DNA of 32,009 bases from Pseudomonadota bacterium (lineage in GTDB: Bacteria; Pseudomonadota; Gammaproteobacteria; Xanthomonadales; Rhodanobacteraceae): assembly GCA_018240465.1 (NCBI GenBank), contig JAFEFS010000006.1, forward strand, positions 1 to 32,009. The letters are read 5' to 3'. Numbering within the stretch: position 1 is the stretch's first letter; each line of letters opens with the position of its first letter. Shown here one piece after another: positions 25,219 to 32,009 of the stretch. Under the pieces are notes generated by a model. The model did no database searches and was not told where the DNA came from. It saw only the letters and a list, made by a program, of their open reading frames with translations. The translations under genes were made by a program, and so were the position numbers.

Positions 25219-26334
25219 TCAGTGCCGGTGGCCGATGGCGAGATATTCGCGGCTCTGCATCTCGATCAACCGGCTTTCGGTGCGCGCGAACTCGAATTTC
25301 AGACGCCTGCCGCGGTACAGCTCGGAAATCGGCGCCGCGGCCGAGAGCACGAGGTTGACGCCACGGTCGTAGAACTCGTCGACGAGATTGACGAAGCGCC
25401 GCGCCGCATCCTCGCTGGCGGAAAAATCGACGAACTGCGGCACGTTCGAGACGAGCACGGTGTGGAAGCTCTTGCCGATCTCGATGTAATCGGCGACCGC
25501 GCGCGGGCCCTCGCACAGCGCGGTGAATTCGAACCAGATCGCGCCGTCGTTGACGTGCTTGAGCGGAATGTCGCGATCGTTGATGTCGATGGATTGCGGG
25601 GTTCGGGACTCGGAGCCCGGGGTTCGGGAAACCTCGGCGAATACTGCGGCAAGCCGTTCTTCCGCGTTGTCACCGAGCGGGGAAAAATAGACGCCGGCAT
25701 GGGTCAGCGCACGCAGGCGGTAATCCTGCTGCGCATCGAGGCCGACGATTTCGCAGTTCTTTTCGAGTAGATCGATCGCGGGCAGGAAGCGCTCGCGCTG
25801 CAGGCCGTCCTTGTACAGGAGCTTGGGCACGATGTTCGAGGTCGTCACCAAGGTGACGCCGCGTGCGAACAAATGTTTCAACAAATTGCCGAGGATCATT
25901 GCGTCGCCGATGTCGCTGACGAAGAACTCGTCGAGACAGAACACGCGCGCCTCGGCGGCAAAATGCGCGGCGACCGCGACGAGTGGGTCCTCGTGGCCCT
26001 TGAGCCGGTTCAGTTCGACGTGCACTTCCTGCATGAAGCGGTGGAAATGGCGGCGCAACTTGGCTTCGAGCGGCAGCGATTCGTAGAACAAATCGACCAG
26101 AAACGTCTTGCCGCGCCCGACCGAGCCGTGCAGGTACAAACCCTTTACCGGCGGTGTCGCACGCAGACGCTGCCACCACCTGGTTTTTTCCGCGGCAAGC
26201 AGCTCGGCCTGGATGCGATCGAGGTACGCGAGCACGGCGCGCTGTGCGGGATCGTCCTCCCAACGCTGGTCGGCCACGCCTTGCGCGTAGAGCGCGCCCG
26301 GTGTACCAGGCTGCGTCCCTGCCGGTTTGTTCAT
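25219..26334 (-). CDS. zapE: cell division protein ZapE / AFG1-like ATPase
   Basis: The 371-aa P-loop ATPase of the ZapE/AFG1 family has Walker A LHGSVGRGKT (K76), Walker B VFCLDEFFVSDIGDA (from residue 131), sensor-like VTTSNIVP, and the family blocks LHAKLRRHFHRFM-like AKLRRHFHRFMQEVH, AGVYFSPLG and FVNLVDEFYDRGVNLVLSA. E. coli ZapE acts on FtsZ rings during constriction and under low oxygen. The ATG at 26334 overlaps the stop of the alpha/beta hydrolase gene (ATGA), so the two are coupled. Residues 236-248 (SRTPGSESRTPQS) come from a tandem heptamer DNA repeat and look like an insertion between conserved blocks; the frame is preserved. Confidence 0.94.
   Translation of the reverse strand: MNKPAGTQPGTPGALYAQGVADQRWEDDPAQRAVLAYLDRIQAELLAAEKTRWWQRLRATPPVKGLYLHGSVGRGKTFLVDLFYESLPLEAKLRRHFHRFMQEVHVELNRLKGHEDPLVAVAAHFAAEARVFCLDEFFVSDIGDAMILGNLLKHLFARGVTLVTTSNIVPKLLYKDGLQRERFLPAIDLLEKNCEIVGLDAQQDYRLRALTHAGVYFSPLGDNAEERLAAVFAEVSRTPGSESRTPQSIDINDRDIPLKHVNDGAIWFEFTALCEGPRAVADYIEIGKSFHTVLVSNVPQFVDFSASEDAARRFVNLVDEFYDRGVNLVLSAAAPISELYRGRRLKFEFARTESRLIEMQSREYLAIGHRH
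25598..25632. repeat. tandem heptamer repeat within zapE
   Basis: Five consecutive 7-base units on the + strand: GGGGTTC, GGGACTC, GGAGCCC, GGGGTTC, GGGAAAC. Each has the form GGNNNNC with C/T-rich ends, and units 1 and 4 are identical. Such degenerate heptamers are usually intergenic in xanthomonads (from memory). Here they encode residues 236-248 of ZapE. Gain or loss of units other than in threes would shift the frame. Confidence 0.65.
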
Positions 26335-27008
26335 GCGGCCGCCGGTGGCAAGTTCTCGCGCACGCGCTCGTGCACGATGCTGCGCAGCTCGATCAGTTTG
26401 CCGTGGAAGAAATGCCCGGTATCCGCGACCTTGACCAGGTCGGGCGGCGGCACGATCCGCGCGGCGAACGCGTACACCTCCCGCGGCGGCACGACATCGT
26501 CGGCCTCGCCCTGCACGATCAACCACGGGCAGGCCGGCGGCGCCAGCGCGCCGGTGTGGAAGCGTTTGACCGCGGGCGCGACCGTGATCAGCTGCGCCGT
26601 CTCGCACAGCGCCGCCGCGCGCATCGCGACGTAGCCGCCGAACGAGAATCCGGCCATCCACAACGCGGCCTGCGGACGTACGCGTCGCAGCCAGTCGACG
26701 ATCGCGAGCGCGTCGTCGACTTCGCCGCGCGCGTGGTCGTATTCACCGCCCGACTTGCCAACGCCGCGAAAGTTGAAGCGCGCCGTGGCGAGGCCGAGTT
26801 CGCGCAGCGCGCGTTCCAGCGTGGTCACGACCTTGTTCGTCATCGTGCCGCCCTGCACCGGATTCGGGTGACAGATCACCGCGACACCATTGCGCGCGCC
26901 TTCGGTCGCAGGCAAATCCGTCGCAACCTCGAGCGCGCCCACGGGACCGGGAATGAGGAAGGTCCCCGCGGTCTCGGGAAAATGCTCGGGGGCAGGGGGT
27001 GTGTTCAT
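26331..27008 (-). CDS. alpha/beta hydrolase superfamily protein
   Basis: This 225-aa protein has the fold and residues of the COG2945-type small alpha/beta hydrolases. CHPNPVQGGTMTNKVV forms the oxyanion region; FNFRGVGKSGG follows strand 4; the nucleophile elbow GFSFGG carries S122; the acid is in QGEADDVVPP (D170 or D171); and the base lies in TGHFFHG (H199 or H202). Esterase-type activity is predicted, but the substrate is unknown. The stop overlaps zapE (ATGA at 26334-26331). It diverges from the acpH-like gene with only 39 bp between starts, so the two promoters must overlap each other or a neighbouring gene. Confidence 0.9.
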   Translation of the reverse strand: MNTPPAPEHFPETAGTFLIPGPVGALEVATDLPATEGARNGVAVICHPNPVQGGTMTNKVVTTLERALRELGLATARFNFRGVGKSGGEYDHARGEVDDALAIVDWLRRVRPQAALWMAGFSFGGYVAMRAAALCETAQLITVAPAVKRFHTGALAPPACPWLIVQGEADDVVPPREVYAFAARIVPPPDLVKVADTGHFFHGKLIELRSIVHERVRENLPPAAA

Positions 27009-27047
27009 GGGGTTGCGAATGATAGCCGATGCCCGCATCGTCTCCGC

Positions 27048-27668
27048 ATGAACCATCTTGCCCACGTCCTCCTCGCCGGCCCCGACCCCGACCTGCAGCT
27101 CGGCGGCCTGCTCGCGGATTTTCACCGCGGCGCGCCCGATCCGGCCTGGCGTGACGGCGTGCGCGACGGCGTCGCGCTGCACCGGAAGATCGACGGCTAC
27201 ACCGATGGCCATGCGATAGTCGCGGGCCTGCGCTACCTGTTCGAACCGCCATTTCGCCGCTTCGCCGGCATCCTCATCGACATCTACTTCGATCATGCGC
27301 TCGCGCAGCGCTGGAGCGACTACGCACGCGGCGAGACGGTCGATGCCTTGTCCGCACACGCTTTGCATCTTGTAGAGGCCAATCGCGGCTGGCTGTCGCC
27401 CGAACTGCTGCGCTTCGCGGCGTACATGCGCACAAACGGGCTGTTCGGCGCCTACGCGCGACGGGAGATGATCGAGCAGGTACTCGCTGGTGTCGGCAGC
27501 CGTTTGCGGCATGCGAATCCACTGGCCGAAGCGGGTCCGACGCTGTGGAAAAACGCACAGTTACTCGATGCGGGATTCGAGGCGTTCTTTCCCGACCTGA
27601 TCGCATTCGCCACGTCGTTTCACAACGACCGCAACGGAATCCAGGGCCGCTCCATCCCTCGGCATTGA
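27048..27668 (+). CDS. acpH: ACP phosphodiesterase-like protein (AcpH family)
   Basis: The 206-aa protein matches the AcpH/DUF479 family: it opens MNHLAHVLLAGPDPDLQLGGL followed by LADFHRG, then VALHRKIDGYTDGH, RFAGILIDIYFDHALAQRW, and a C-terminal ARREMIEQVLAGVGSRLRH...LLDAGFEAFFPDL block. AcpH removes 4'-phosphopantetheine from acyl carrier protein. The conserved N-terminal Asn/His and the H-R-x-I-D block are present. No Shine-Dalgarno is visible before ATG 27048, and the upstream gap is only 39 bp, so the transcript may have a very short leader. In vivo need for this activity is debated, so the exact role is not certain. Confidence 0.85.
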   Translation: MNHLAHVLLAGPDPDLQLGGLLADFHRGAPDPAWRDGVRDGVALHRKIDGYTDGHAIVAGLRYLFEPPFRRFAGILIDIYFDHALAQRWSDYARGETVDALSAHALHLVEANRGWLSPELLRFAAYMRTNGLFGAYARREMIEQVLAGVGSRLRHANPLAEAGPTLWKNAQLLDAGFEAFFPDLIAFATSFHNDRNGIQGRSIPRH

Positions 27669-27701
27669 GCGGCGGCTCCGCCACCCGCTCGAACGGCGAG
27701 A

Positions 27702-27735
27702 GTTATTGCTGCTGGCGCAGCCCGTCGGCAATAAC
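27702..27735. terminator. inverted repeat between convergent acpH and cytochrome c genes
   Basis: GTTATTGC (27702-27709) and GCAATAAC (27728-27735) form an 8-bp stem around an 18-base core that itself holds GCTG-GCG-CAGC. It begins one base beyond the cytochrome stop on the minus strand and 33 bases past the acpH stop. A GGCGG-CT-CCGCC hairpin sits at 27671-27682. Neither has a clear T tract; a shared bidirectional terminator is likely but unproven. Confidence 0.4.
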
Positions 27736-27736
27736 C

Positions 27737-28267
27737 CTATTTGACCTGGCTCACCATCCACTCGACCGTGGCCTTGACCTGGGCGTCGGTCAGCGACGGG
27801 TTGCCGCCGCGCGCGGGCATCACGCCCTTCTTGCCGGTGAAACCCTCGGTCGCGTGCTTGACCAGCGTGTCGAGGCCCTCGGCCACGCGCGGCGCCCAGG
27901 CAGCCTTGTCGCTGAGCACCGGCGCGCCGGTTGCGGCGTTTTCATGGCAGGTTTGGCAGAGGTTGCCGAAGATCGTCTTGCCATCGGTGGTGCCGCCGTA
28001 GGCGACCTGCGCCGCCGCGGCCTTGGCTGCTGCCGCCTGCGCGTCCGCCAGCGCGGCCTTGCCGGTGTCGCCGGCATAGACACCGCCGACCGGCGCGATG
28101 CGCTGCTCCACTTCGTCGACGTGCGAGGGATTGATCGGCGGCGGGTTCTTCGAATACAGGTACAGCGCCACGCCGATCAGCGCGAACATGACCAGCACGA
28201 GAAAGCTGATCAGCTGCGAGAAGTGCTTGAGGAAGGTCCGGTCGGCGTCGGTTACGGGATTGGTCAC
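27737..28267 (-). CDS. membrane-anchored c5-type cytochrome c
   Basis: The 176-aa protein has an uncleaved N-terminal anchor (about residues 17-38, LISFLVLVMFALIGVALYLY), an Ala-rich linker, and one cytochrome c domain. The heme-binding CQTCH (C104, C107, H108) lies in IFGNLCQTCHENAATGAP, and the axial Met is probably M150 in KKGVMPARGGNPSLTDAQV. The VMPARGG block is typical of cytochrome c5. It faces the periplasm and probably passes electrons toward a terminal oxidase. It stands alone between convergent acpH and, upstream, a non-coding stretch; no oxidase genes are near. Confidence 0.92.
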   Translation of the reverse strand: MTNPVTDADRTFLKHFSQLISFLVLVMFALIGVALYLYSKNPPPINPSHVDEVEQRIAPVGGVYAGDTGKAALADAQAAAAKAAAAQVAYGGTTDGKTIFGNLCQTCHENAATGAPVLSDKAAWAPRVAEGLDTLVKHATEGFTGKKGVMPARGGNPSLTDAQVKATVEWMVSQVK

Positions 28268-28462
28268 GGGTCAGCACCTGTAGAAGCCGGCCTTGTCCGG
28301 CCGAGGAAAACGATCCGCACGGCGAAGGACCATGCGCAAGGCCACAAAGTATAGCGGCGAGTCCGTGCGCGCGGAAGGCGGGCCGCCTGCGAACCCGATT
28401 TCAGAGTCTGTCCTCGAAACGTGGCGAGCGCAGGGAATTTGCGCGTCGCCGGAGCGCAGGAA

Positions 28463-28495
28463 CCGGAATTTCCCGGTCGCAACCGGGGATTCCGG
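28463..28495. repeat. REP-like imperfect stem-loop between SDR and cytochrome genes
   Basis: CCGGAATTTCCCGGT (28463-28477), a four-base loop, then ACCGGGGATTCCGG (28482-28495) pair over about 14 bp with one bulge and one mismatch. It is 50 bp downstream of the SDR stop and 200 bp upstream of the cytochrome start, both on the minus strand. It could act as a terminator without a T tract or be a dispersed palindromic repeat; similar AGCGCAGGRA words repeat nearby (28428-28462). Confidence 0.45.
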
Positions 28496-28545
28496 GCACC
28501 GTCGCCGCGCAAATTCTCGAGTATCGCAGCTCTGGGGACCGATGC

Positions 28546-29292
28546 TCAGGCCATGCCGCCGTTGACCCCGATCACTTGCCCGTTGACGTAGGCGGCCACC
28601 TCCGAGCACAGGAACGCGATCACTGCGGCGACCTCCTCGGGCCGTCCCGCGCGCCCGGCCGGCACGAGCTGGCGGATCTGCGCCTCGTCGAACGCCGCCT
28701 CGGCGAGGCGTCCGGCGATCACCCCGGGGGCAACCACGTTGACAGTCACTCCGCGCGAGGCCATCTCGCGCGCCAGCGACTTTGCCGCGCCGTGCAGCGC
28801 CGACTTCGCGGCCGCATAGTTGACCTGGCCACGGTTGCCGAGCTGGGCCGCGACCGACGACAGCACAACGATGCGCCCGAACCTCGATCGCGCCATCGGC
28901 AGCAGCAGCGGCTGGGTCGCGTGGAAGAACCCATGCAGCGACACGTCGATCACGCGGTGCCATTGCGCCTCACCCATGCCCGCGAGCGGCGCGTCATCGT
29001 GGATGCCCGCATTGTGCACGAGGATGTCGATCGGCCCGGATGCAAGCATCGTCTCGATTGCCGCGCGCGTGGTCGCCGCATCGGCGATATCGAACGTCAC
29101 CACTTCGCCCGAGCCGCCGCGCGCGCGGATTTCGTCCATCGCGGCCTGCGCGCGCGCCGGATTCGCGCGTGCCTGCGCGTAGACGTAGCATCCCGCCGCC
29201 GCGAGCGCCGCGCAGATCGCCACGCCGATGTCGCCGCTGGCTCCGGTGACGAGGGCGCGGCGTGACTTTGCATCCGTAGTCTTCACTATCAT
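28546..29292 (-). CDS. SDR 3-oxoacyl-ACP reductase (FabG-like), aryl-polyene locus
   Basis: The 248-aa short-chain dehydrogenase has the complete classical set: TGASGDIG (16-23) for NADP(H), HNAG (93-96), S146, Y159 and K163 of the catalytic triad (Y-x3-K), and a C-terminal GVNGGMA end typical of FabG. It would reduce 3-oxoacyl thioesters on ACP. A dehydratase and an MMPL exporter 0.5-1 kb away on the same strand suggest it belongs to an aryl-polyene (xanthomonadin-type) pathway, where a dedicated FabG acts in each elongation round; this assignment is inference. Its start is 87 bp from the divergent small membrane-protein gene, so it has its own promoter. Confidence 0.88.
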   Translation of the reverse strand: MIVKTTDAKSRRALVTGASGDIGVAICAALAAAGCYVYAQARANPARAQAAMDEIRARGGSGEVVTFDIADAATTRAAIETMLASGPIDILVHNAGIHDDAPLAGMGEAQWHRVIDVSLHGFFHATQPLLLPMARSRFGRIVVLSSVAAQLGNRGQVNYAAAKSALHGAAKSLAREMASRGVTVNVVAPGVIAGRLAEAAFDEAQIRQLVPAGRAGRPEEVAAVIAFLCSEVAAYVNGQVIGVNGGMA

Positions 29293-29320
29293 TCAGACAT
29301 TCTTGCACAGCACGACGCCA

Positions 29321-29335
29321 GCCAATCGGATTGGC
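29321..29335. promoter_or_regulatory. 15-bp palindrome between divergent SDR and membrane-protein genes
   Basis: GCCAATC-G-GATTGGC is a perfect inverted repeat in the 87-bp gap between the two start codons, 28 bp from the SDR start and 44 bp from the membrane-protein start. Its position suits a shared operator. The TTGGC halves could also serve as -35-like elements on each strand. Confidence 0.4.
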
Positions 29336-29379
29336 CGCGAACACCGATTCAACCACAACCTCTCACTACAGGAACCGCC

Positions 29380-29769
29380 ATGTCAGCCCCGATGTACACC
29401 ATTCCACTCAGCCACCGGCGCACGGAGAACCTGCATATCGTGTTCTGGCTGATAAAGGACATCAGCTGGTGCCTGATGTGGCGCACGCTCGGCATGATCA
29501 TGATCGTGCCGACGCTCGGTGCGGCGATCTTCATCACCTGGCGTGCGCGGCACCTGCGCGAGGACCTCGCACACAACCTCGCCGTGGTGTTCTGGATCAC
29601 GGCGAACGCGTGGTGGATGACCGCCGAGTTCTTCGAGTTTGACGAGGTCGCGCTGTGGCACGGCATCAGCGGCAGGCAGTTCGCGCTGATTCCATTCTGC
29701 ATCGGTGCGGGGATTCTGGCTTGGCACTATCTTGCACGGTTCGTCGCCGTGCATACGGCCAACGCCTGA
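29380..29769 (+). CDS. small four-helix integral membrane protein
   Basis: The 129-aa protein is very hydrophobic, with four predicted membrane spans: about 19-34 (HIVFWLIKDISWCLMW), 37-54 (LGMIMIVPTLGAAIFITW), 67-85 (LAVVFWITANAWWMTAEFF) and 100-121. It has no signal cleavage site and no motif I recognise. AGGA in CTACAGGAACC, six bases before the ATG, supports the start. It lies on the opposite strand between the SDR and the dehydratase, five bases from the dehydratase stop. I cannot assign a function. Confidence 0.75.
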   Translation: MSAPMYTIPLSHRRTENLHIVFWLIKDISWCLMWRTLGMIMIVPTLGAAIFITWRARHLREDLAHNLAVVFWITANAWWMTAEFFEFDEVALWHGISGRQFALIPFCIGAGILAWHYLARFVAVHTANA

Positions 29770-29774
29770 TCGCG

Positions 29775-30206
29775 TCAAGGCGAGGCGTGAATCACCGCCG
29801 CGCGGCCTTCGGCAAGGGTGCGCCCGGCGTGTTCGACACGGAATGCGTACTGCCAGCTCGTGCCGCCGTCGAGCAGCTTGAGCGCGTGCACGGCCAGCGG
29901 GCCGGGCAGGTCATCGATACGCGCCAGGTGCAGGCGCACATCGCGCAGCGCGACGAGGAAGCCCGGCGCCGCGACTGTGCCTTCGCGCTGCGCGAGCAGA
30001 CCGCCGTGCACGGCCATCGCCTGCGCGCCGTATTCGCACAGATGCAGCGCGCGCAGCATGCCGTCGCTGCGCAACGGATTGTCGCCGTGCGTGTGCGAGA
30101 CCGCGCTCATGTGGATGCTGGCACCGTCCCAGGCGAGCACGCTGTCGAGCAGGCTCATCGCGCCGCGGTGCGGGATCAGATGTTGCCATTGCGGCTTAGC
30201 GATCAT
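29775..30206 (-). CDS. hotdog-fold 3-hydroxyacyl-ACP dehydratase (aryl-polyene ApeP-like)
   Basis: The 143-aa hotdog protein starts QWQHLIPHRGAMSLLDSV, with H13 in the PHRGxM block that replaces PHRxPF of FabZ and is typical of dehydratases in aryl-polyene clusters. The second active-site residue is E58 in LCEYGAQAMAVHGGL. It dehydrates 3-hydroxyacyl-ACP to the trans-2-enoyl form, building the conjugated polyene. It overlaps the end of the MMPL exporter gene by 11 bp, so the two are co-translated; pigment pathway membership rests on that link and on the PHRGAM signature. Confidence 0.85.
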   Translation of the reverse strand: MIAKPQWQHLIPHRGAMSLLDSVLAWDGASIHMSAVSHTHGDNPLRSDGMLRALHLCEYGAQAMAVHGGLLAQREGTVAAPGFLVALRDVRLHLARIDDLPGPLAVHALKLLDGGTSWQYAFRVEHAGRTLAEGRAAVIHASP

Positions 30207-32009
30207 GTTGCGAATTCCGCGCCATGATCGTCGACAGACAGAAATGGAAAGCGACGCCGAGCGCGACGGTCAGCCCGATCGCGCGCAGCACCGGCACGCT
30301 CGAGGTTGCGAGCAGGCCGAACACGAACACCGCCGAGACGACGCAGACCAGGGTCGCATGCAAGGTACGCCGCGCCTCTGCCGCGTCGTCCACCCGGCGC
30401 TCGAAGAACAGCGCATAGTGCAGACCGAGACCCGCGGCGAGGGTCAGCGCGACGAGATGGAACAACGACAGCGAGACGCCGCCTGCGCGTAAAACGGCGA
30501 GCACGAGCAGGGTGGCGAGCGACATCGGCGCGATCACGTGCCAGGTGCGACGCAGGTCGCGGAAGGCGACAGCAACGACGGCAGCAAGCAGGACGAGTGC
30601 GGCGAGCAGAGCGATGCCGATGCGCGCGCGGTAGTCGGCGACGAGCGATTCGGAGGCGTCTTTCAAGTCGAGCAGCCTGACCTTGCCGCCGAGTTGCGCG
30701 ACCGCCCCGGCCAGCGCGTCCGCATCATGTACACCGCTGAGCGTAGCGAGACCGAGCGCATGGCCGTCGCGTTCGCTCAGCATCGCGTTGAGCCGCGCGC
30801 CGAGCAGTGACGCGCCGAATGTTTTCGGCGTCAGCGGCGGCAATTGGCGCGCGGCTTCGACGTCGTCGACGAACGGCGCGAACAGGCCGGGTTGGAATTC
30901 GCCGTCTTCGGTAGCGCGGTCGAGCGCGGTTTGCAGCGTCGCGCGATCGGGCAGTTTCGCCTGCCGCGCCTTTTGCGTGGCGATGCTCGGCAGGTAGCGG
31001 CTCGGCAGTTCGACATCGTCGACGAGCTTGTCGGAAATCCATTTTTCCACTTGTGGAGAAATTTTCTCCGACAAGGCGAGCACGCCATCGGCGTCCGCTG
31101 CATCGAGCACGAGCAGATAACGCACGTCGGGCGCGCCGAGCGCGGCGCGCAGTTCGCCGTCGCGCCGCAACAGCTTTGCCGGCACCGGCGTCAGCGCGGC
31201 GAGATCGTTCTGCCACAGCGGTGTCGGCGCGAAGGCGATCGCGGCACAGGCGAGCACGAGCAGCAGCCACGGCAGCGCGCGCAGGCGCGGCGCCGCGTCC
31301 AACGCTTGGCGCAGTGTTTCCAGCCACGCCAGTTCGGCGACATCGTGCAAGCGCGCGGGCAGCACAGCGGGCAACAGGTAGCGCGTGACGAAACCGGCAA
31401 CGATCAGCCCGACGATCGTGAACACGGCGAGTTGCTGCAGCCCGGCTACGCCCGAGGCGAAGAAGGCGAGATAGGCGATGCAGGCCGAGGCGATCGCCAG
31501 GCGCAGCAGCGGCCAGACGTCGAGCAGGCTTTGCTGCGCGCTTGCGCCCGCGCGACGGTGGCTGAGCAGGCGCAGCGGGTATTCCTGGGCGACGCCGAGC
31601 AGGGTGAAGCCGAAGGCGAAGGTGATGCCGTGGATCGGCCCGAACGCGAGCGCCGTTGCGGCGATGCCGGCAAGCGCGCCGCTGGCGATCGGCAGCGCGG
31701 CACTGAGCAGCACGCCGGGGTGGCGGTAGGCGAGCAGCAGCAGCAGGGCGAACGCGGCCGTGCCGATGCCGCTGAGCCATTCGGCTTCGGCGCGCGTGTT
31801 GGCGTTGACAAGCACGCTGAAATAACCGGGACCACTGATTTCCAGAACGGCACCTTTGCTGCCGGGCAACGCTCCGAACTTCGCGCGCAGCGCATCAATG
31901 GCTGCGCCTTGCGCGGCCGGATCGAATGCCGGCGCCGCTGTTTCGACGAGCAGCAATGCGCCGCCGTCGGGCGCAGCCCAGACGCCGTCGCGCATCTGCG
32001 GCGCCTTGG
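30196..32009 (-). CDS. MMPL/RND-type exporter of the aryl-polyene locus, 5' end outside window
   Basis: The frame is open through the right edge (KAPQMRDGVW at the border), so the N-terminus, including the first membrane span and part of the first periplasmic domain, is missing; about 604 residues are present. Blocks seen: a five-span membrane bundle (FALLLLLAYRHPGVLLSAALPIASGALAGI region, GFTLLGVAQEYPLRLLSHRR), a second periplasmic domain, and a second bundle (IALLAALVLLAAVVAVAF, GLGLHYALFFERRVDDAAEA). This is the COG4258-type exporter found in aryl-polyene/xanthomonadin clusters, thought to move the pigment lipid toward the outer membrane. It overlaps the dehydratase gene by 11 bp. Confidence 0.88.
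   Translation of the reverse strand, partial: KAPQMRDGVWAAPDGGALLLVETAAPAFDPAAQGAAIDALRAKFGALPGSKGAVLEISGPGYFSVLVNANTRAEAEWLSGIGTAAFALLLLLAYRHPGVLLSAALPIASGALAGIAATALAFGPIHGITFAFGFTLLGVAQEYPLRLLSHRRAGASAQQSLLDVWPLLRLAIASACIAYLAFFASGVAGLQQLAVFTIVGLIVAGFVTRYLLPAVLPARLHDVAELAWLETLRQALDAAPRLRALPWLLLVLACAAIAFAPTPLWQNDLAALTPVPAKLLRRDGELRAALGAPDVRYLLVLDAADADGVLALSEKISPQVEKWISDKLVDDVELPSRYLPSIATQKARQAKLPDRATLQTALDRATEDGEFQPGLFAPFVDDVEAARQLPPLTPKTFGASLLGARLNAMLSERDGHALGLATLSGVHDADALAGAVAQLGGKVRLLDLKDASESLVADYRARIGIALLAALVLLAAVVAVAFRDLRRTWHVIAPMSLATLLVLAVLRAGGVSLSLFHLVALTLAAGLGLHYALFFERRVDDAAEARRTLHATLVCVVSAVFVFGLLATSSVPVLRAIGLTVALGVAFHFCLSTIMARNSQHDR

Noticed and set aside
26335..26661. Extended zapE start at 26661
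   Set aside because: It would lie over the alpha/beta hydrolase gene in another frame; ATG 26334 with the ATGA overlap gives the normal family N-terminus.

Overview
The window looks like a chromosomal stretch of a GC-rich gammaproteobacterium, most likely in the Xanthomonadales. The right-hand 18 kb is core genome: a monomeric NADP-isocitrate dehydrogenase, siroheme synthase CysG, an AcrAB-type efflux pair, ZapE, an ACP-phosphodiesterase-like protein, a c5-type cytochrome, and part of an aryl-polyene (xanthomonadin-like) pigment locus. The first 13.5 kb is accessory DNA made of at least two pieces that differ in codon and base usage by eye. The organism assignment is inference from gene content.

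Region 1 (1-6321) starts with an IS3-family remnant whose terminal repeat ends 19 bases before the next gene. Then comes a tight three-gene operon on the + strand: an unrecognised 426-aa protein, a 627-aa phospholipase-D-fold protein with two H-x-K...N motifs of the Tdp1 type, and a 937-aa SNF2/RapA-like helicase. The first two genes overlap by ATGA and the second pair by GTGA (or more), so the three products are probably made together. The content resembles anti-phage cassettes that pair a helicase with a PLD-fold nuclease.

Region 2 (6318-13494) has lower GC and holds a PcfJ-like protein behind a mini-ORF, an Apea-type HEPN protein, a tandem-AAA+ ATPase, an unrecognised protein, a 21-codon ORF and an HTH-WYL regulator. 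The strongest signal in the window lies between these genes. The 15-bp palindrome CGACA-N5-TGTCG occurs perfectly three times: once 51 bp upstream of the mini-ORF/PcfJ unit, and twice, exactly 30 bp apart, in the promoter region of the AAA+ gene. A degenerate fourth copy sits in front of the WYL reading frame. This suggests one regulon, plausibly controlled by the WYL protein, joining genes that face different ways. I read it as a candidate undescribed defence or stress module.

Region 3 (13677-32009) runs: icd (-); an AlgI-like MBOAT O-acetyltransferase and its SGNH/AlgJ-like partner (+); cysG (-); a rho-independent terminator; an RND pump and its lipoprotein adaptor (-) with a palindromic operator in the promoter; zapE and an alpha/beta hydrolase (-, ATGA overlap); acpH-like (+); cytochrome c5 (-); then an SDR ketoreductase (-), a small four-helix membrane protein (+), a hotdog dehydratase (-) and an MMPL-type exporter (-) that runs off the right edge. 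Smaller points of interest are a tandem heptamer repeat inside zapE and a 15-bp palindrome between the divergent SDR and membrane-protein genes.
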